Assembly (NCBI GenBank): GCA_027946365.1
Contig: JAPEUQ010000004.1
Coordinates: 372,001 to 436,000 of the forward strand
DNA length: 64,000 bases
Source of the DNA: Kalmusia sp. IMI 367209
Taxonomy: Eukaryota; Ascomycota; Dothideomycetes; Pleosporales; Didymosphaeriaceae
Direction: 5' to 3'
In this document: positions 43,313 through 58,392 of the stretch, piece by piece
How positions within the stretch are numbered: the stretch's first letter is position 1
Layout: every line of letters starts with the position of its first letter
Position numbers and translations under genes: made by a program
The notes under the pieces: model-generated
Database searches by the model: none
What the model saw: only the letters and a program-made list of their open reading frames with translations
What the model was told of the DNA's origin: nothing

Positions 43313-45418
43313 TTATCTATAAAATCCCTCGTCACCCCCAGTAGGCGCACTCGGCGCCTGCCCACCAGGCCTATACGGCAAATAGCTTTGCGGGGGTGGA
43401 CTGCCCGCCGTCCCCGGCGGAGCAGGTGGTGCGTGATGAGGCTGTTGCGGTGCGTATCCATAACCCTGCTGTTGCTGCGGTGGCTGCGAGTATGGGTCTG
43501 AAGGCGATTGTGTCTGAGGTGGAGGGTTCTGCGCAGGAGGGTATGCCGAAGACACTTGTTCATAGGGGTTTTGTGGAGCTGAGGGAGCGCTCGCATTAGG
43601 TGGGTAACCAGGCGGTGCCTGAGACGGTTGTGTTTGCGACGGCGGGTACGAATAGTCTTGAGGTGCTGAGGGAGCTCCTTGGGGTGGAATGAAGGACTGT
43701 CGCTTGTCCACTGGGGAGTCGTAATGGCCGGTAGCTAGTTCTTGCGGTGCAAAACTTTGAGGTCGGCCTCCGGATGGAATCCTTCCCTGTTGTGGTGGGT
43801 ATGCATCTGTAGATGGTTCTGGCTTCGGAGTCTGCTGCTGCGGGCGCTGTTGCCCTGGCGGAACCATGAAGAACGCTGGATTGGATGCTGCAGGAGGATA
43901 CTGCGAGGGAGGTGCTTGTGATGCTGCAGGGGGTCCGCCGCCATAATTGTAGCGGCTAGGCTCTTGTTGCGGTGGAGGTGATGTTGGTGGGTAGCCACCG
44001 TAGGTAGCTGGGGGTGGAGCATTATAAGCACCATATGGCCGGGCGCCATACGGCTGTTGAGGCTGTGACATTGAGGCTTCGAGAAGTGATTCGTAATCTC
44101 GTCTGGCCTTGATGAATTTCTCGTTCAACTGTGTAAAATCGTCTAGACGGCGTTAAACATTGGATCAACAACAGAAACATCTAGAATCTTACCCTTTTTC
44201 TGTGAGTATTTCTGAATGAGCTCAATCAACTTCGGTCGAATGGACAATGTCGAGTGATATAGCTCCGTGACTTCTTCGTTCTCCCTCGCATCACCACCTC
44301 CGGTTTGGGAAGTGGTACTCAGTAGCGCGAGCAGCTTCTCCACATTCCTAATCTGTGCGAAGACTTCTGCCTCCATCTGCGCCTCTCGTTCCAGCTCCTG
44401 CGGCGTCGGATCTTGTAATTTCTCAACATAGTTGAGTGGAAAGATACCTGTCTGGCCCCGCAACGAGCCCTTCCACCAGTCCTTGTACACCGACTCGAGC
44501 ACTGCGATGACGTCGCCTTTCCTAAACTGCAATTCCCCTGGTTCTGAAGGCTGGAAGTCGTATAATGCTCGTACTCGCGAAACGGTCGCTGCTGTCGTGC
44601 CCGCAGGAACAGGTTGCGCTGGCGCAGCACTCTGGGAGCCCGAGGCATCTGCGGCATCATGTGAAGCATTAGACTTAGCTGCCGAAGGCGCTGCGCCTTT
44701 TGACTCTCGTATCGACATGGCAAGAGCCATCTGAAGTTCTTCCTCCTCCTTCTGGCGGTCTACGTCGGTAATCTGTGTCTTCTGCGGTTTCGAAGGAGGA
44801 CGGAGGTTCGGGTCTACACACGTTAGTCTTTGGCTGCTCCCTACTCGCGACAAGATGCACGTACTCTGCGACTTAAGCTTCTCATAGGCACCTTGCATGA
44901 TGCCTAGGTCCGGGTCCTTCGCGAACATCTCCGACCACTCCGCCATGCGTTCCAGAATCTTGGCTTTGACTTGCTGATGCGTGTTTCGATCCGCAGCGAG
45001 CCTAAGTAGTGCGTCCGTAAAGCTCCGCGAAGCAAGCTCTTTGTGCATTTGGATCCCGCAGTTCTGGCTAAGCGCGTTGGCGAGCTCGAGCGTATAGAGT
45101 TGGACGTTGGCATTTCGGTGGGCGAGCCGCTTGATCATGGCAGCGACCGCATCTTTGGCCCCAGTATCTGAAGCACCGACTTTGTCGCATACATCCTACG
45201 GTAACCAGTTAGCCTTGGTCGGCAGAGAGCTCCAAGATTCAAACAGCCTAAAGACCTATCACGACTTTGTAGCTCTTTACCGGAAGCCAAAGCTAGTCCG
45301 GATAAGTTGAATGCGCAAGACCACGTACAAGTATATATTCCCAGTTCTCGCTCGTCAGGTTCTCGTCGGTAGCCTTAAGCACCACATCGTCGAAGGCGTT
45401 CGTCTGCGCGCGAAACAT
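43313..45418 (-). CDS. HSE1: ESCRT-0 subunit Hse1
   Basis: Predicted exons 45418-45329, 45195-44865, 44813-44193 and 44142-43313 sum to 1,872 nt, 623 residues. Order of domains: VHS (1-140, opening MFRAQTNAFDDVVLKATDEN), a ubiquitin-interacting motif (EEEELQMALAMSIRES, about 163-180), SH3 (VRALYDFQPSEPGELQFRKG to GIFPLNYVEKL, about 218-272), a helical GAT-like core that binds Vps27, and a Pro/Gln/Tyr-rich tail of about 250 residues. Hse1 with Vps27 forms ESCRT-0, which collects ubiquitinated cargo on endosomes for delivery to multivesicular bodies. Splice sites all restore the family sequence, for instance QKKDDFTQLNEK across the last intron. Length and architecture are typical of filamentous ascomycetes. 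Confidence 0.93.
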
Positions 45419-46692
45419 TTCGGGTGCTATACGACCGCTTGTATGTTGAAAGTTTCGGTCCGTAAGAGCGCGAGAAAGGGTTGGAGGAGGTGGGTGCGAA
45501 GAAATCGTGGAGCGTGACTGCCTTGGGTGATTTGACGTTGACGCAACTGCCCAGTGCCCAGCGCCCAGTGGGGGAACGCACGCTGACGAAGCTCCTGTGG
45601 CGCGAGGTGCAGCGCCACACCTAGACAGCGTCGCGAACGCCCGCGCTTCGACTGCATTACGTACTGCCCATAGCCGGCCAGAAACAGCTTGTAGAATGAA
45701 GCCCGAGATCAGACCGCACGATGTACAAAGCATAAAGCTTATGCCAGCAAGTGGTGTGGAAGACGCTCACCATATTGCTACGTTGAACATTTTCCACGAG
45801 ACAGCATGAGGTATCAACAAAAAGCAGACATTTGCAATAATGCGTTGTAATAGACGTGTTTGTACGAAGGTAACGAACCCGTAAGGGCGACCTTCCGACA
45901 GCTCTTGTATTCGAAGACCGAATTTTCTGTATCCCAACGATGCCGCGCCTGCTAAAACCAACTCAGACGAGTTCCCCCCAAAAGCTACCACCAAGTATAG
46001 ACACTAAAGTAGGAAGGTAATATAATGTAAAAAGCACCAACATGTCACCTCCACCATCCTCTTTAGGATGCGCGTGGCCAGGGGAGAAACCTCCGCACCG
46101 AAAACAATCCTGGCCAATAAGAACAAAACGCTCATATGAAATGCCCGCGCCCGTGAGAAAACGCCCCTTAGATAACCAATCGCCATACAGTCGGCAACGC
46201 AATGGAGGATGCCGGGTATCCTCTAGGTGTGATTCGCTGGTTATTCCGGCCCAAGGGTCCAGTATATGCAATATACACCTTTGCCGAATGGAAAATGTAC
46301 TCGACCAAGCGATACCGAAAAGGCATCGCACAAGTCGCATCGAAAGAAAACGACCGCCAAAATGCGGAAGAAGTCCGGAAGAAGATACAATGCTGTTGAC
46401 TCTATGTGGAGACGCTCAGCGAACGTGCACGGCCTTGGCGCTTCGGCGATGAGACGTCGAAGGCGCGGTTCGCTCATTGCTACAGCGAGACTGTGATGTC
46501 GTACAAGCAGTAGCATGTCCACTCTGCTTGTGGACTCAATATCAGTCACAGGTCTTGGGCGCGGCAATACCATTCGGCGTACGAGTATGTCGAGATGATC
46601 CCGTCCATGCTCGAGCCGTGGCCACTGGTTCGCGTTGCCTCTGGACCTGTACCGCCCCTAGTGAGATGCATTCTGAACTGTTCCAGACGCAA
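45419..46692. other. Intergenic, no supported gene
   Basis: Upstream region of HSE1, extending to the 3' end of STE20; both genes are on the minus strand. Open frames on both strands overlap and have no recognisable content. Confidence 0.5.
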
Positions 46693-49532
<2,840 letters not shown>

Positions 49533-52324
49533 TGGGGAGGAGGAGAGGGGGCAAGGCGCGGCTGGCCGTCCTTCTTTGGCCGTACTACTACACAGGCAGA
49601 CAGCAGACAGGGACAGACGACACGCTCCTAGGCGATGGCGGCGGCGGAGCGGCGAGGCGGTTGCGAGAGGTCACGGCAGCAGATGCATGCATCGAGTCTC
49701 TCTGGGAAGCAGGAAAGACGCTCTGCGAATGAAGCACGGACAGCACATTTACCCAGCTGCTGCCGTCCTGGCTTTTCTGCGTGCTGTTCCCCGCCCTCCC
49801 TGCAACGCCCACACGCGCCCACACCAAGTCCACTCCCACCCCAGTGCCCTGCTGCTGCTGCTCCACCTTCGTCATCCCCTCCCCCCCCCCGTCCGTCCCG
49901 ACGCTCGACGCTCGACGCTCAGAAGGGCTCCGCCTCCGTCCCGTCCAACCCACCGCTGCCCTCGTCTGGCTGAGCCTGCATGCCTCTTCCTCTCTCTCGG
50001 CGTCACCACGGCTGCCGCTCGCCATGTGTTTCATCAGGCCTACCCTCCTCGCATCAAACAGACGCGACATGGCGAGTCAGCCAGCCGCCCAGCCGGCCGT
50101 TGCCCGCGTTGCACGGGTTGCACGGGTTGCACGGGACCCCCAGGACCCCCATAAGGCGAGATTGGCGGCTGACAGCGACTCATGCAGCGCTGGTTGACAC
50201 TGGCTGGGAGCCGCTGCTTTTCCCAGAAACCCGTCTGTCTCTGGCGCGCCCGCCCGCCCTCCCGTCTGCACGTTGGAGCCGACGACGATGAAATCTTATA
50301 ATGTCCCGCCCGCTGCCACTCCAGCCCAGACGCACGCCGTCGTCTCGTTGTTTTGTTTTGTTTCTTTTGCTGCTCACGCGGCCGCTTTGGGGACGCTGTA
50401 ACACACTCCACCGCAGAGGGCAGATGAGATTGCGGCCCGCCTTACCTCCCCCCGCCATGGCTACCGACTGTCCAGAGCAGCTTCGGCGGGTTCAGGGCGC
50501 GTCGTTGACGCCGCTCTCGGGCGCTGCTTTGGCCTCCGACAGGCACCGTGTCACTTCGACCTCAGTTCGAAGATGAAGTAGCCTGGCATCCATTCATAGG
50601 TCCACTTGTGCAACCGCACGACACAGCGAAAAAGCAACCAGAGCTCTTGATTTGAAACGCGCTATTCGCATGCCACGGCGGCTGCGGCTCGCACGTTGCA
50701 CAGGTCCACAGCGTGCAGTCTGACAACCGCCAGCTCCAACGTGAGCAAGACATCAAGATTGCAGATGCAGTGTTCGGAAATTCTGGTGTCCTGCTTCGAA
50801 ACGCTAGCGAGATTCGCACAAACTAGAACCGCAAGTCTACCAGCGTTCTGCGCGACCAACACGAGAATAACGTGGCCTGCCGGGAAGGTCAGCCACATCC
50901 ATCCAGCTGGTTTGACGCCTAGAAGAGTCCTCAAAAATTTCTGCGGCCGGGGTACTTTCGTTACTTGGTGTTGGGAAGGATCGCGACAGGCATAATCCCT
51001 CCTGCCGCGGCTCCGGCTCCTTTCCCGTGGGCGAAGACCTCGCACTGCATTAGTGACGAATTAGGTGGGGTGCTGATCGGCCGTTGCTCCAGTTCACGAC
51101 TAGGTGCAATAAAGTTTCTTTAACTCAACCGTTCGAGCCCTAGACGAGAACTCTAGAACGCCTGGTACGTCACGTACAGGCTACTCGTTGCATCGGCGGG
51201 GATACCTCTCACTTATCGCGAGCACAGCTTGTTGCAAACTCGATTCTCCATACCGGCCGATTACTGAGTTCATGAAAGGATCTCCACAAGCCTTGCTATA
51301 CGCAGAATAAAGGCCGATCGGGATTTTCCGCAAGGGTCTATTGCATTGGCTAGGGTTTTTCAAACGCTGACCTCTTCATGATCTGAAGCTATGACCTCTT
51401 GGATTCGAAGCTGGAGGCACCAAATGAGTGTTTCAACGGGATTATACCTTTCCAGGTCGGTAAAATCTTCTCCTTGGAAGTTTCCACCACACCATCTGCA
51501 TTCAATCAAGCATATTCATGGCGTAGGAACACTAGGAGCGGCGAGATTGGAAACCGCATTGTTTCTCCTGAACCAATCATATTCAAAAGGGTTCCATCAG
51601 ATAAGATAGACCTCAAAGAGAAAGAATCTAGCGCCGTCTAACCTCGATGATAATGTAAAAGGTTTTTGAAGCTTCTGTAGTAGCTTGTACGGACATATTC
51701 ATCGAGAGGAGAGTGATTCAGTAGAGCAAGCGGTGCACGATACTGATGAAAGAAGGAGTTATGTTTGCGTACGCGGGTCATGTTAGTAATGTTAGTCCTC
51801 TAGATATCATTTCAATGATTAGACTGATGTCAAACGGTACAAATCTTTCCCTGTCCATAGATAAGTACTAGTCTCCAGTCTGACATTAAACGCCATACAA
51901 CATGTTGCTTGTAGAAGCGCTGATCTTGCGTGAACAGGGTAAGAGTGAGATCAGAACATTTGCGTAGAGCCTGCTGTGATGATGGAGAAGATGTGACCAT
52001 CTCGTGAGGTTTGATACCGTCTTTCTCGGCCATACAGCCTCGGAAGCAATAATAAAACGGGAGACGCCCTTTGTAGAGGTCCACGTCGAAATTAAATCGC
52101 CTCCATTGAATCAGTGTAAAGGGTGTTGGCATGTGGGTCGTTCGATGCTGCAGTGATGGTGGTTTACAAATGCATTCATACTACCAATTATTTTGCGATT
52201 CTAGTCATGTGCATCTGCAACAATAGACCTATGTGATTTCTTACGGTACTATGAATTTAAAATCAACACGAGATTACGTGGAACATATGCAAAAGTCCAT
52301 CTGCAACCTCCTGAAGCCTCACAT
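49533..52324. other. Long STE20 upstream region, no supported gene
   Basis: About 2.8 kb. The part next to STE20 (to about 50.4 kb) is GC-rich with long C/T tracts on the plus strand and a triple GTTGCACGG direct repeat near 50106-50135; it probably holds the STE20 promoter and a long leader. Many overlapping frames on both strands result from composition. From 50.6 to 52.3 kb composition becomes normal, and only weak short frames exist. Confidence 0.45.
51830..52132 (-). CDS. Weakly supported short open frame, 100 residues
   Basis: A true ATG opens a 100-codon frame with balanced amino-acid content (PTPFTLIQWRRFNFDVDLYK near the start, RFYKQHVVWRLMSDWRLVL near the end). There is no signal peptide, no membrane helix and no family I know. 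It lies alone between STE20 and the NmrA-like gene. It could be a small gene, an exon of a larger one, or chance. Confidence 0.2.
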   Translation of the reverse strand: MPTPFTLIQWRRFNFDVDLYKGRLPFYYCFRGCMAEKDGIKPHEMVTSSPSSQQALRKCSDLTLTLFTQDQRFYKQHVVWRLMSDWRLVLIYGQGKICTV

Positions 52325-53407
52325 CTAACCATGAACGTCATACACGAACCCATCCTTCAACTTCTTCTCCACAACCCACTTGTTAGTTTCATCAAAGTCC
52401 TCCTTCGGCAAACCCAACGCCTCATTCGCTAGCCCGTGTACAGCCTCGTAATTCCCGTCTCCCTCCTTCGCATACGGCCCATCCCCAGTCTTATAAAAGA
52501 ACCGCGTATACATGGCCTGCGCAAAGCCCGCGAAATTGCCCTTCTGCATCTCCGCCAGCGCCTTGTTCGTCCGCTCCACAGCAGGCTCAGACGCAATCTC
52601 CCAGTCCTTGTCGGTGGTGCCGAGGGCGCGGTGAATGCTGTCGAGCATATCGCGCTGGCTGACCAAGAAGCTGGACACGTACAGCGGCTTGTTCTTCCAG
52701 TCCTCGAGCGCAGGCTTAGCGGGGTCCTCCTTGGTGATGGGGAGACGGAGCAGCGCGGCAACAGCGCGGCCACATTGCTGGAGGGTGCTCGTGTTGATCT
52801 TTTGGTTTCCGTCGTCGAAGAAGACTGCCTTGCGCTCTTTGATGTCGATGCCGTAGAAGTTTAGCCCGGCTGCGACGCTCCACTCGTACCAGAAACTGCA
52901 GGCGAGGACGACGTAGTTTGCGCCCGCTGCCTCTGCTTCGGCGATACCCTTCTTGGCGATGGATCCGTAGACGTTCTCTTCGATCAAGCGCGTGTTTTCG
53001 GGGTCCATGCCCCAGACGTTGGGCATGATCCACTTGACGCCTGCTTTGGTCGCGGCGTTGCAGATGGCAGGATGGACTTCAGGAGCTGTTTGGGCGCCGA
53101 GGCTGATGATGAGGAAGTCGTGGCCGCGTAGAGCAGCTACAATCTCATCTTCTTTGGAATAGTCGACGCGGGCGACTTTGACACCCTCGGGAGGCGTCGA
53201 TTTGCTGTCATGGCGGGAGATGGCGGTGATTTCGTGGCGGTCAGCCTTTAGCAACTCGGTGACAATGTGCGAGCCTACATGTCCGGTGGCCTATATCTAG
53301 TCAATTTCTGTGCATGTGTATGCGGAGGGCTGTAACGGCCTCGCAGGTGATAGAAACACGTGACATACCCCGACTATGGCGATTTTGTTGATACGATTGT
53401 TCGACAT
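52325..53407 (-). CDS. NmrA/isoflavone reductase-like NAD(P)-binding oxidoreductase
   Basis: Predicted exons 53407-53369 and 53290-52325 (intron 78 nt, donor GTATGT) give 334 residues. The splice joins KIAIVG to ATGHVGSHIV, restoring the GxxGxxG dinucleotide loop at residues 13-19. The sequence then follows the NmrA-like pattern: ITAISR after strand 2, VDYSKEDEIVAALRGHDFLIISL, and IMPNVWGMDPEN. No Tyr-x3-Lys pair of classical short-chain dehydrogenases is seen in the expected place, as is usual in this atypical branch. Members include isoflavone reductase-like (CipA-type) enzymes and redox sensors that bind NADP. Substrate unknown. The protein is cytosolic by sequence. Confidence 0.83.
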
Positions 53408-54115
53408 TTTGCTTTGTAGATGCGCTGAAAAAAGTATGAGATGTTGGTTTGAGATGATGTACTTTAGTGCATTCAACAGCGGACTCTTTATATCTCAGTC
53501 AACCTTGGTTGCTCTCCGAGCTTATTGCGAAGTCTGCTGCGAACCTTGGTTCGCAGCTAACCTCGCCTCGTATTCGCAGCCATGTAACAACGTCAAACAT
53601 AGCCCAACAACGGAGAGACATATCGCCGAGCATGAAATTTGAACGGAAGTAACGAATGGTTGTAGTTGTTCGACGTTCGGACTTAGACAGTTATGTCCGC
53701 TTACCGTCATGATTACCTACTTTGGCACGCGCCGACTCCGATGCGGACTCTAAATCGGATCCGTTCCCGCTCCGTCATGTACGACTGTTCGTCAAACTGT
53801 TCGCAACTACTTACCTCGTGTCAGCACAGCCTCTTTTGACTTCCCGAGACGGTTCGTCCGTTGGCTCGATGTAGTGGTAAGTAGAGCAGCGTATTTTGGA
53901 CGGATGCAGGATGCGTAATGTAAAGGCTGGTTGTGAAAAGCGCACAAGCATACTGACTTCGAACATGTAGAGGCTTTGGAATTGTAGTCGTAGATACTGG
54001 ACTGCATAAGCGGCCAACCCTTGTTATCTACTGCTCAAAGAAGAAGATATAATTATCTCGACTGTGTGGGTAGATTACTTTCTTTATGGTTAACCTCTTC
54101 TCCAGATTCACTATC
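53408..54115. other. Intergenic, no supported gene
   Basis: Seven hundred bases upstream of the NmrA-like gene and next to the 3' end of the amidase gene. Short frames only; nothing recognised. Confidence 0.5.
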
Positions 54116-55976
54116 TCAGTATCCCTTTGTCACATCTGCCAACTCTGTCTCCGGCACTAGATACGGCTTCACTTCATTCCTGACCTTCGTCCGCTGCTCA
54201 AATGCATACGCAAATCCGATCAAGCTCTCCTCGCTCCACTTGGGTCCAGAGAAACTGATTCCAAACGGAATGTTTGGCGCTGTAGCATTCAAGTTTCCCC
54301 TGCTATTTGTCCTCACGGTCGTGTTGGGCGGGTACGCGCCAAGCGGTACCGTAACAATCGGCGCGCCAATGATCGCAGAGATACCTGGAGAATTGCGACT
54401 CGGTGTGACTACAGCATCGAGAGAGTAGTTTGCAAGTGCGCCTAGAATGCCGCCTGCACCACCTAGATACAGATCATACGTATATGCGGCCCAGAATTCG
54501 GGCGATGTGTTGGTGAAGTTGAGAGCGAGGGACTCATCCCAGGTTGCTGTGTCGCGGCTGGGGTACTCCTCCGGGGGAAAGCTTTGCGTGAAATTGCGCA
54601 CGTCGGCGAGATTCTTGACGCCAGTGGGATCGTAAGTCAGCTGGTCTAAGTAGGCTTTTAGATTTGCGACGAAGTCGGCATCGAGTACGATGCCTTCCGC
54701 ATCGCTTTGTACGTATTCTGCATAGGCAGTGTAATTTGTATTGTCAACTATAATGGCGCCTGCGTCTTTGAGAACAGTGAGCGCAGCTTCGAAGGCATCA
54801 AGGACGGGTGCTGATGTTGCGGTCCGGGTCCCAATGTAATTGCGCGGTACGCCGATTCTTTTGCCCTTGAGTGCGTCAAGTTTACACGCTGCAACGTAAT
54901 TTGGCAGGCTGCCGTTGAAAGGTATGGCAGAAGTGTAGTTGTCATATGGGTCTGGGCCTGCTATTGCCTGCAGCAGGTATGCTGCATCTTTGACTGTCCG
55001 TGCCATCGGACCTACAGTGTCCTGGTGTTCTGAGATGGGGATGACCAGCGCGCGAGACGTGAGACCCACAGTCGGCTTGATACCGACGATGTTGTTGATC
55101 TGACTAGGGGATATGATCGATCCGTCCGTTTCCGTTCCCAGACTTGCAACTGCTAGCCCCAAGCTGCTCGCAACCCCCGAACCAGACGAAGAGCCCGAGG
55201 GATCCTGTCCTGGATAGTACGCACCATATGTCTGCCCACCATAAGCCGACCAGCCATTTGAGCTATTCGAAGACCGGAAGTTGGCCCACTGTGAGAGGTT
55301 GGTCTTTCCAAGGATGATGACTCCAGCTTTTCGGAGCTTTGCAGCAACTGTGGCATCACGCGGGACTTTGGCACCAAGGAGGGCGTAAGAACCAGCAGTG
55401 GTGTTCATCAAGTCATCTGTGCCAATGTTGCCCTTGATAAGGATGGGTAGGCCGTGAAGAGGACTATACATGAATAAGCTCCTGGTTCATGAGGAACGGC
55501 TTGAGACAATCGTACCCTTTGCATTTACCAGCCTTCCTCGCATCATCGAGCTCTTTGGCAATCCTCAAAGCATCTGGATTGAGCTCTGTGACCATATGCA
55601 GGGTGGCATTTACTTCTAGGATGCGAGCGATATATGCCTTAAACATAGATTAGCCCAGCAACAAATGCTAACATAGCTGGACCCAATGAGATCTTCACTG
55701 ACTTACATTGACAAGATCTACGCTAGAGAAATGGCCCTTGTCAAGTCCTGCCGTCAACTCGCTCACTGTAGCATCAAGCAAAGACGGAAACCCATAATCG
55801 CTTGCGGGATCCCCATTCGCAAGGGGCGCAATGGCCGTGGTGACCACAAAGGCCTTCCAGAAGTAAGCCAGCAAGACCATCGCAACCGCGGTCGTAGCAA
55901 GAATCAAGCTGATTGCAGGTACTGTACGACCGGTTCGTGGAGCAGGAGCCTTGCCTTTATACGTACTTGGTTGCAT
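54116..55976 (-). CDS. Membrane-anchored amidase-signature enzyme
   Basis: Predicted exons 55976-55707, 55637-55516 and 55463-54116 (introns 69 and 52 nt) sum to 1,740 nt, 579 residues. An N-terminal signal-anchor helix (ISLILATTAVAMVLLAYFW) places the enzyme in the secretory pathway. The amidase-signature triad is visible: Lys 141 in PILIKGNIG, the cis-Ser in the PSGSSSGSG loop (about 222-223) and the nucleophile Ser 246 in GTETDGSI. The C-terminal half has the family's ALDAFEAALTVLKDAG-type segment in a variant form and ends at DVTKGY. Many Asn-X-Thr sites fit glycosylation. Such enzymes hydrolyse small amides; substrate cannot be told from sequence. The splice at residue 130 restores the PLHGLPILIK motif. 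Confidence 0.88.
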
Positions 55977-57398
55977 ATCCCGCTTACCGGGTAGACTAGG
56001 ATAGTCTACAAGGATGTGTACTTGCCCCAGCTATAAGTGATTGATGTACGTTAGGAGCGGGCGTACGATAAGAGCCAGGTTTTTGGTGCGATGCCAGGTC
56101 GAGGGTAACAGGTCGCGCCGCGAGGGTAAGGCTCATTACAACCAAACAGCAGTCGCACGAGCCAGTGCGCTGTACCGTCCATTCTGAAACCGTATCACAT
56201 CGGTACGGTACTTTGTTGCATACTGTGTAAACAATGATGATTGACAATAGGCTACATCGCGTGTAGAACAGTGTGAATAATTTCGTCGTTTGTGATGACA
56301 CTCTACATACGTTGGACCTGCATGCGGAGAAGACGATAGGCGATTATGGACTAGCTGAAATAGGAAGGCGCGAAGTGCATTGAGAGATCGGGAGCGGGGC
56401 GAAAGCTTGACATTTCCTCCGCGGATGCGGTGCGGATGCGGTACAGCGGCCGCTAACTTTTGCTCTGTGCCGCATTTGAGGCAACTCGATGGTTATCAAA
56501 GATGGAGGTTTAAAAGTGGTTATGGACCTTCCTTATCGGGCTGTAGCATGGTGACACCCTTGGTACCTGGGTAGTCATGTCTTACGTCGGGACATAATCT
56601 CAGCATCGCAAGGTTCATTGCATTTATAGCGGTTTTTATCGTCGGCATGGAGGGTACCCCAATCGCTGATGCTAGGAGAGGAATACTCATGGAGTGTGCC
56701 AAGAAGCCTTCGAGATTAGATCTTTTTCAAGATAAGATTATGAAACGTTCTGCAGTCTTGAGGTCGGTTCAAGACCATACTTGTCATGTATAGCTGATGA
56801 CCAATTGAACGTCCAGCTCTTTCGTAACGCCGGAGGCAAATGTTCGGACAGTCAGCGCATACTTCACGTCGTCCTGGATCACATCGTATACCTTTGTATT
56901 ACGGCTCCTGACTATTGAAGAGACTATGGCACTATCGAGTATTCAAATCCATGTTCTAGATGAGTAACGGCTGCATGTACATAACACTTCTAAAAAAAAA
57001 AAGACGCATAACAGGGTCAAATACGAACGGACGCACCAGCTTGATATATGAACCAATGTGTGCCATGTGTGCAATGGTAGGAACTAACCACACCAAGGAC
57101 CAATCAGAATGGTCGAGCATCAAACAAGAGTCATTGGTGCCTAGTTCGGTAGTACGCGACGTTTGTGCGGTTTTGCGTACAGTGCAAATTGTCTACTACG
57201 CGATAGCGGCTGGCTTGTGAAGCTATCATCGACTTTTTTTATCAAGTGGTGTAATGGCAAGTTCCTGGGCGGGCAAGACGCTGTCGACAAGTGCTCTGCA
57301 AGCCGTGGCCGTTTTGGGCTACTGTGCTCTACGTGGGTAGTGGTAATCCCATTCTACATGCACCAAGGGCTTCTGGCATTCTCCTATTACTGAGACCT
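55977..57398. other. Intergenic, no supported gene
   Basis: About 1.4 kb between the amidase start and the 3' end of the MTA phosphorylase gene, both minus strand. An A-run of about twelve bases occurs near 56992. Short frames have no coding features. Confidence 0.5.
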
Positions 57399-58392
57399 TC
57401 AATCAAAATAGCCCGGAAACAGCCACTTCAACTTCTCCTCGACCTTTCCTCGGCCTTCTTTATGCGTGATGGCTCCCGCAAATTTCATCTGGCCCTCGAG
57501 ATGCTTCGCAAGTACTTGCTGGCTGTGCTCTTCCTTGCTTAATTCGTCGAGCACGGCCCCAACGAACCGGCGGGCGTTCTCAGAATTTGCCTTCATGTGT
57601 CCCATGACCATCTCCACGTTGACATCCTCATCAGGCCCGCCTCTCCAGCAGTCGTAATCCGTAGCCATACAAATCATCTGGTATCCAATCTCAGCCTCGC
57701 GGGCCAATTTTGCCTCAGGCAGCGCCGACATATTGATGACGGATCCACCCCATGAGCGATATAGATTCGATTCGGCGCGAGTTGAGAATTGCGGTCCCTC
57801 CATGCAGATGATCACACCCGTATCATGCAGGCGGACACCCTCGCCCTCGAGCGCGTGCCCGCAACGGCGCACAATCTTGGCAAGGCTGGTGTCGAACGGG
57901 TCACCGAAGCCCACGTGTCCCACCATGCCACCCTCAAAGAATGTGAAGGGACGTATGCCCTTAGTACGGTCGATAATCTGGTCAGGCACCACAAAGTCGC
58001 GTGGCTGTATCTCCTCCTGCAAGGAACCGACGGCGGAGAAGGCGATGATGGTGCGCACCCCAATACTCCTCAGCGCGGCAATATTGGCTTGGTTCTTGAC
58101 CTCATGCGGCGCGAGCTCATGGTGCAGACCATGGCGCGAGAGGAAGGCGATGGGTATGTCCTTGCCAGTCGAGGGCGAGGGGTGATGTAGAATCGAGATG
58201 GGCGACGACGGCTGACCCCAGGGCGTTTCAACGTTCAGCGAAGCGGCAAGAGTGAAGCCGGGGAGGGATTGGATGCCCGTGCCGCCAATCACGGCGATAT
58301 GAACGGGCGCTGCTGGCGGTCAGGACGCGTCTTGCGGGAGAAGGTGGGTGAGGAAACAGCGCACCATCGTATGTAGAGGCGACGCCAGCCAT
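57399..58392 (-). CDS. S-methyl-5'-thioadenosine phosphorylase
   Basis: Predicted exons 58392-58365 and 58312-57399 (52-nt intron with a CTGAC branch site) give 313 residues. The first exon encodes only nine residues (MAGVASTYD) and the splice yields APVHIAVIGGTGIQSLPG, the conserved start of the family. Further signatures are AFLSRHGLHHELAPHEV (phosphate and ribose site), AFSAVGSLQEE, and the substrate loop CMEGPQFSTRAES with INMSALPEAKLAREAEI. The enzyme splits methylthioadenosine, a by-product of polyamine synthesis, into adenine and methylthioribose-1-phosphate, feeding methionine salvage. It is a cytosolic trimer in known members. The ortholog in Schizosaccharomyces and Saccharomyces is called MEU1. 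Confidence 0.92.

Noticed and set aside
49576..50411. Overlapping frames in the STE20 upstream region
   Set aside because: Compositional; rich in Pro, Arg and Ser with no domain and matched by frames on the other strand.
51120..51150. A GTTCGAGCC stretch resembling a tRNA B box
   Set aside because: No A box or cloverleaf can be formed around it.
51399..51641. An 80-codon plus-strand frame
   Set aside because: It lacks any domain, signal peptide or splice partner; kept only as a note.
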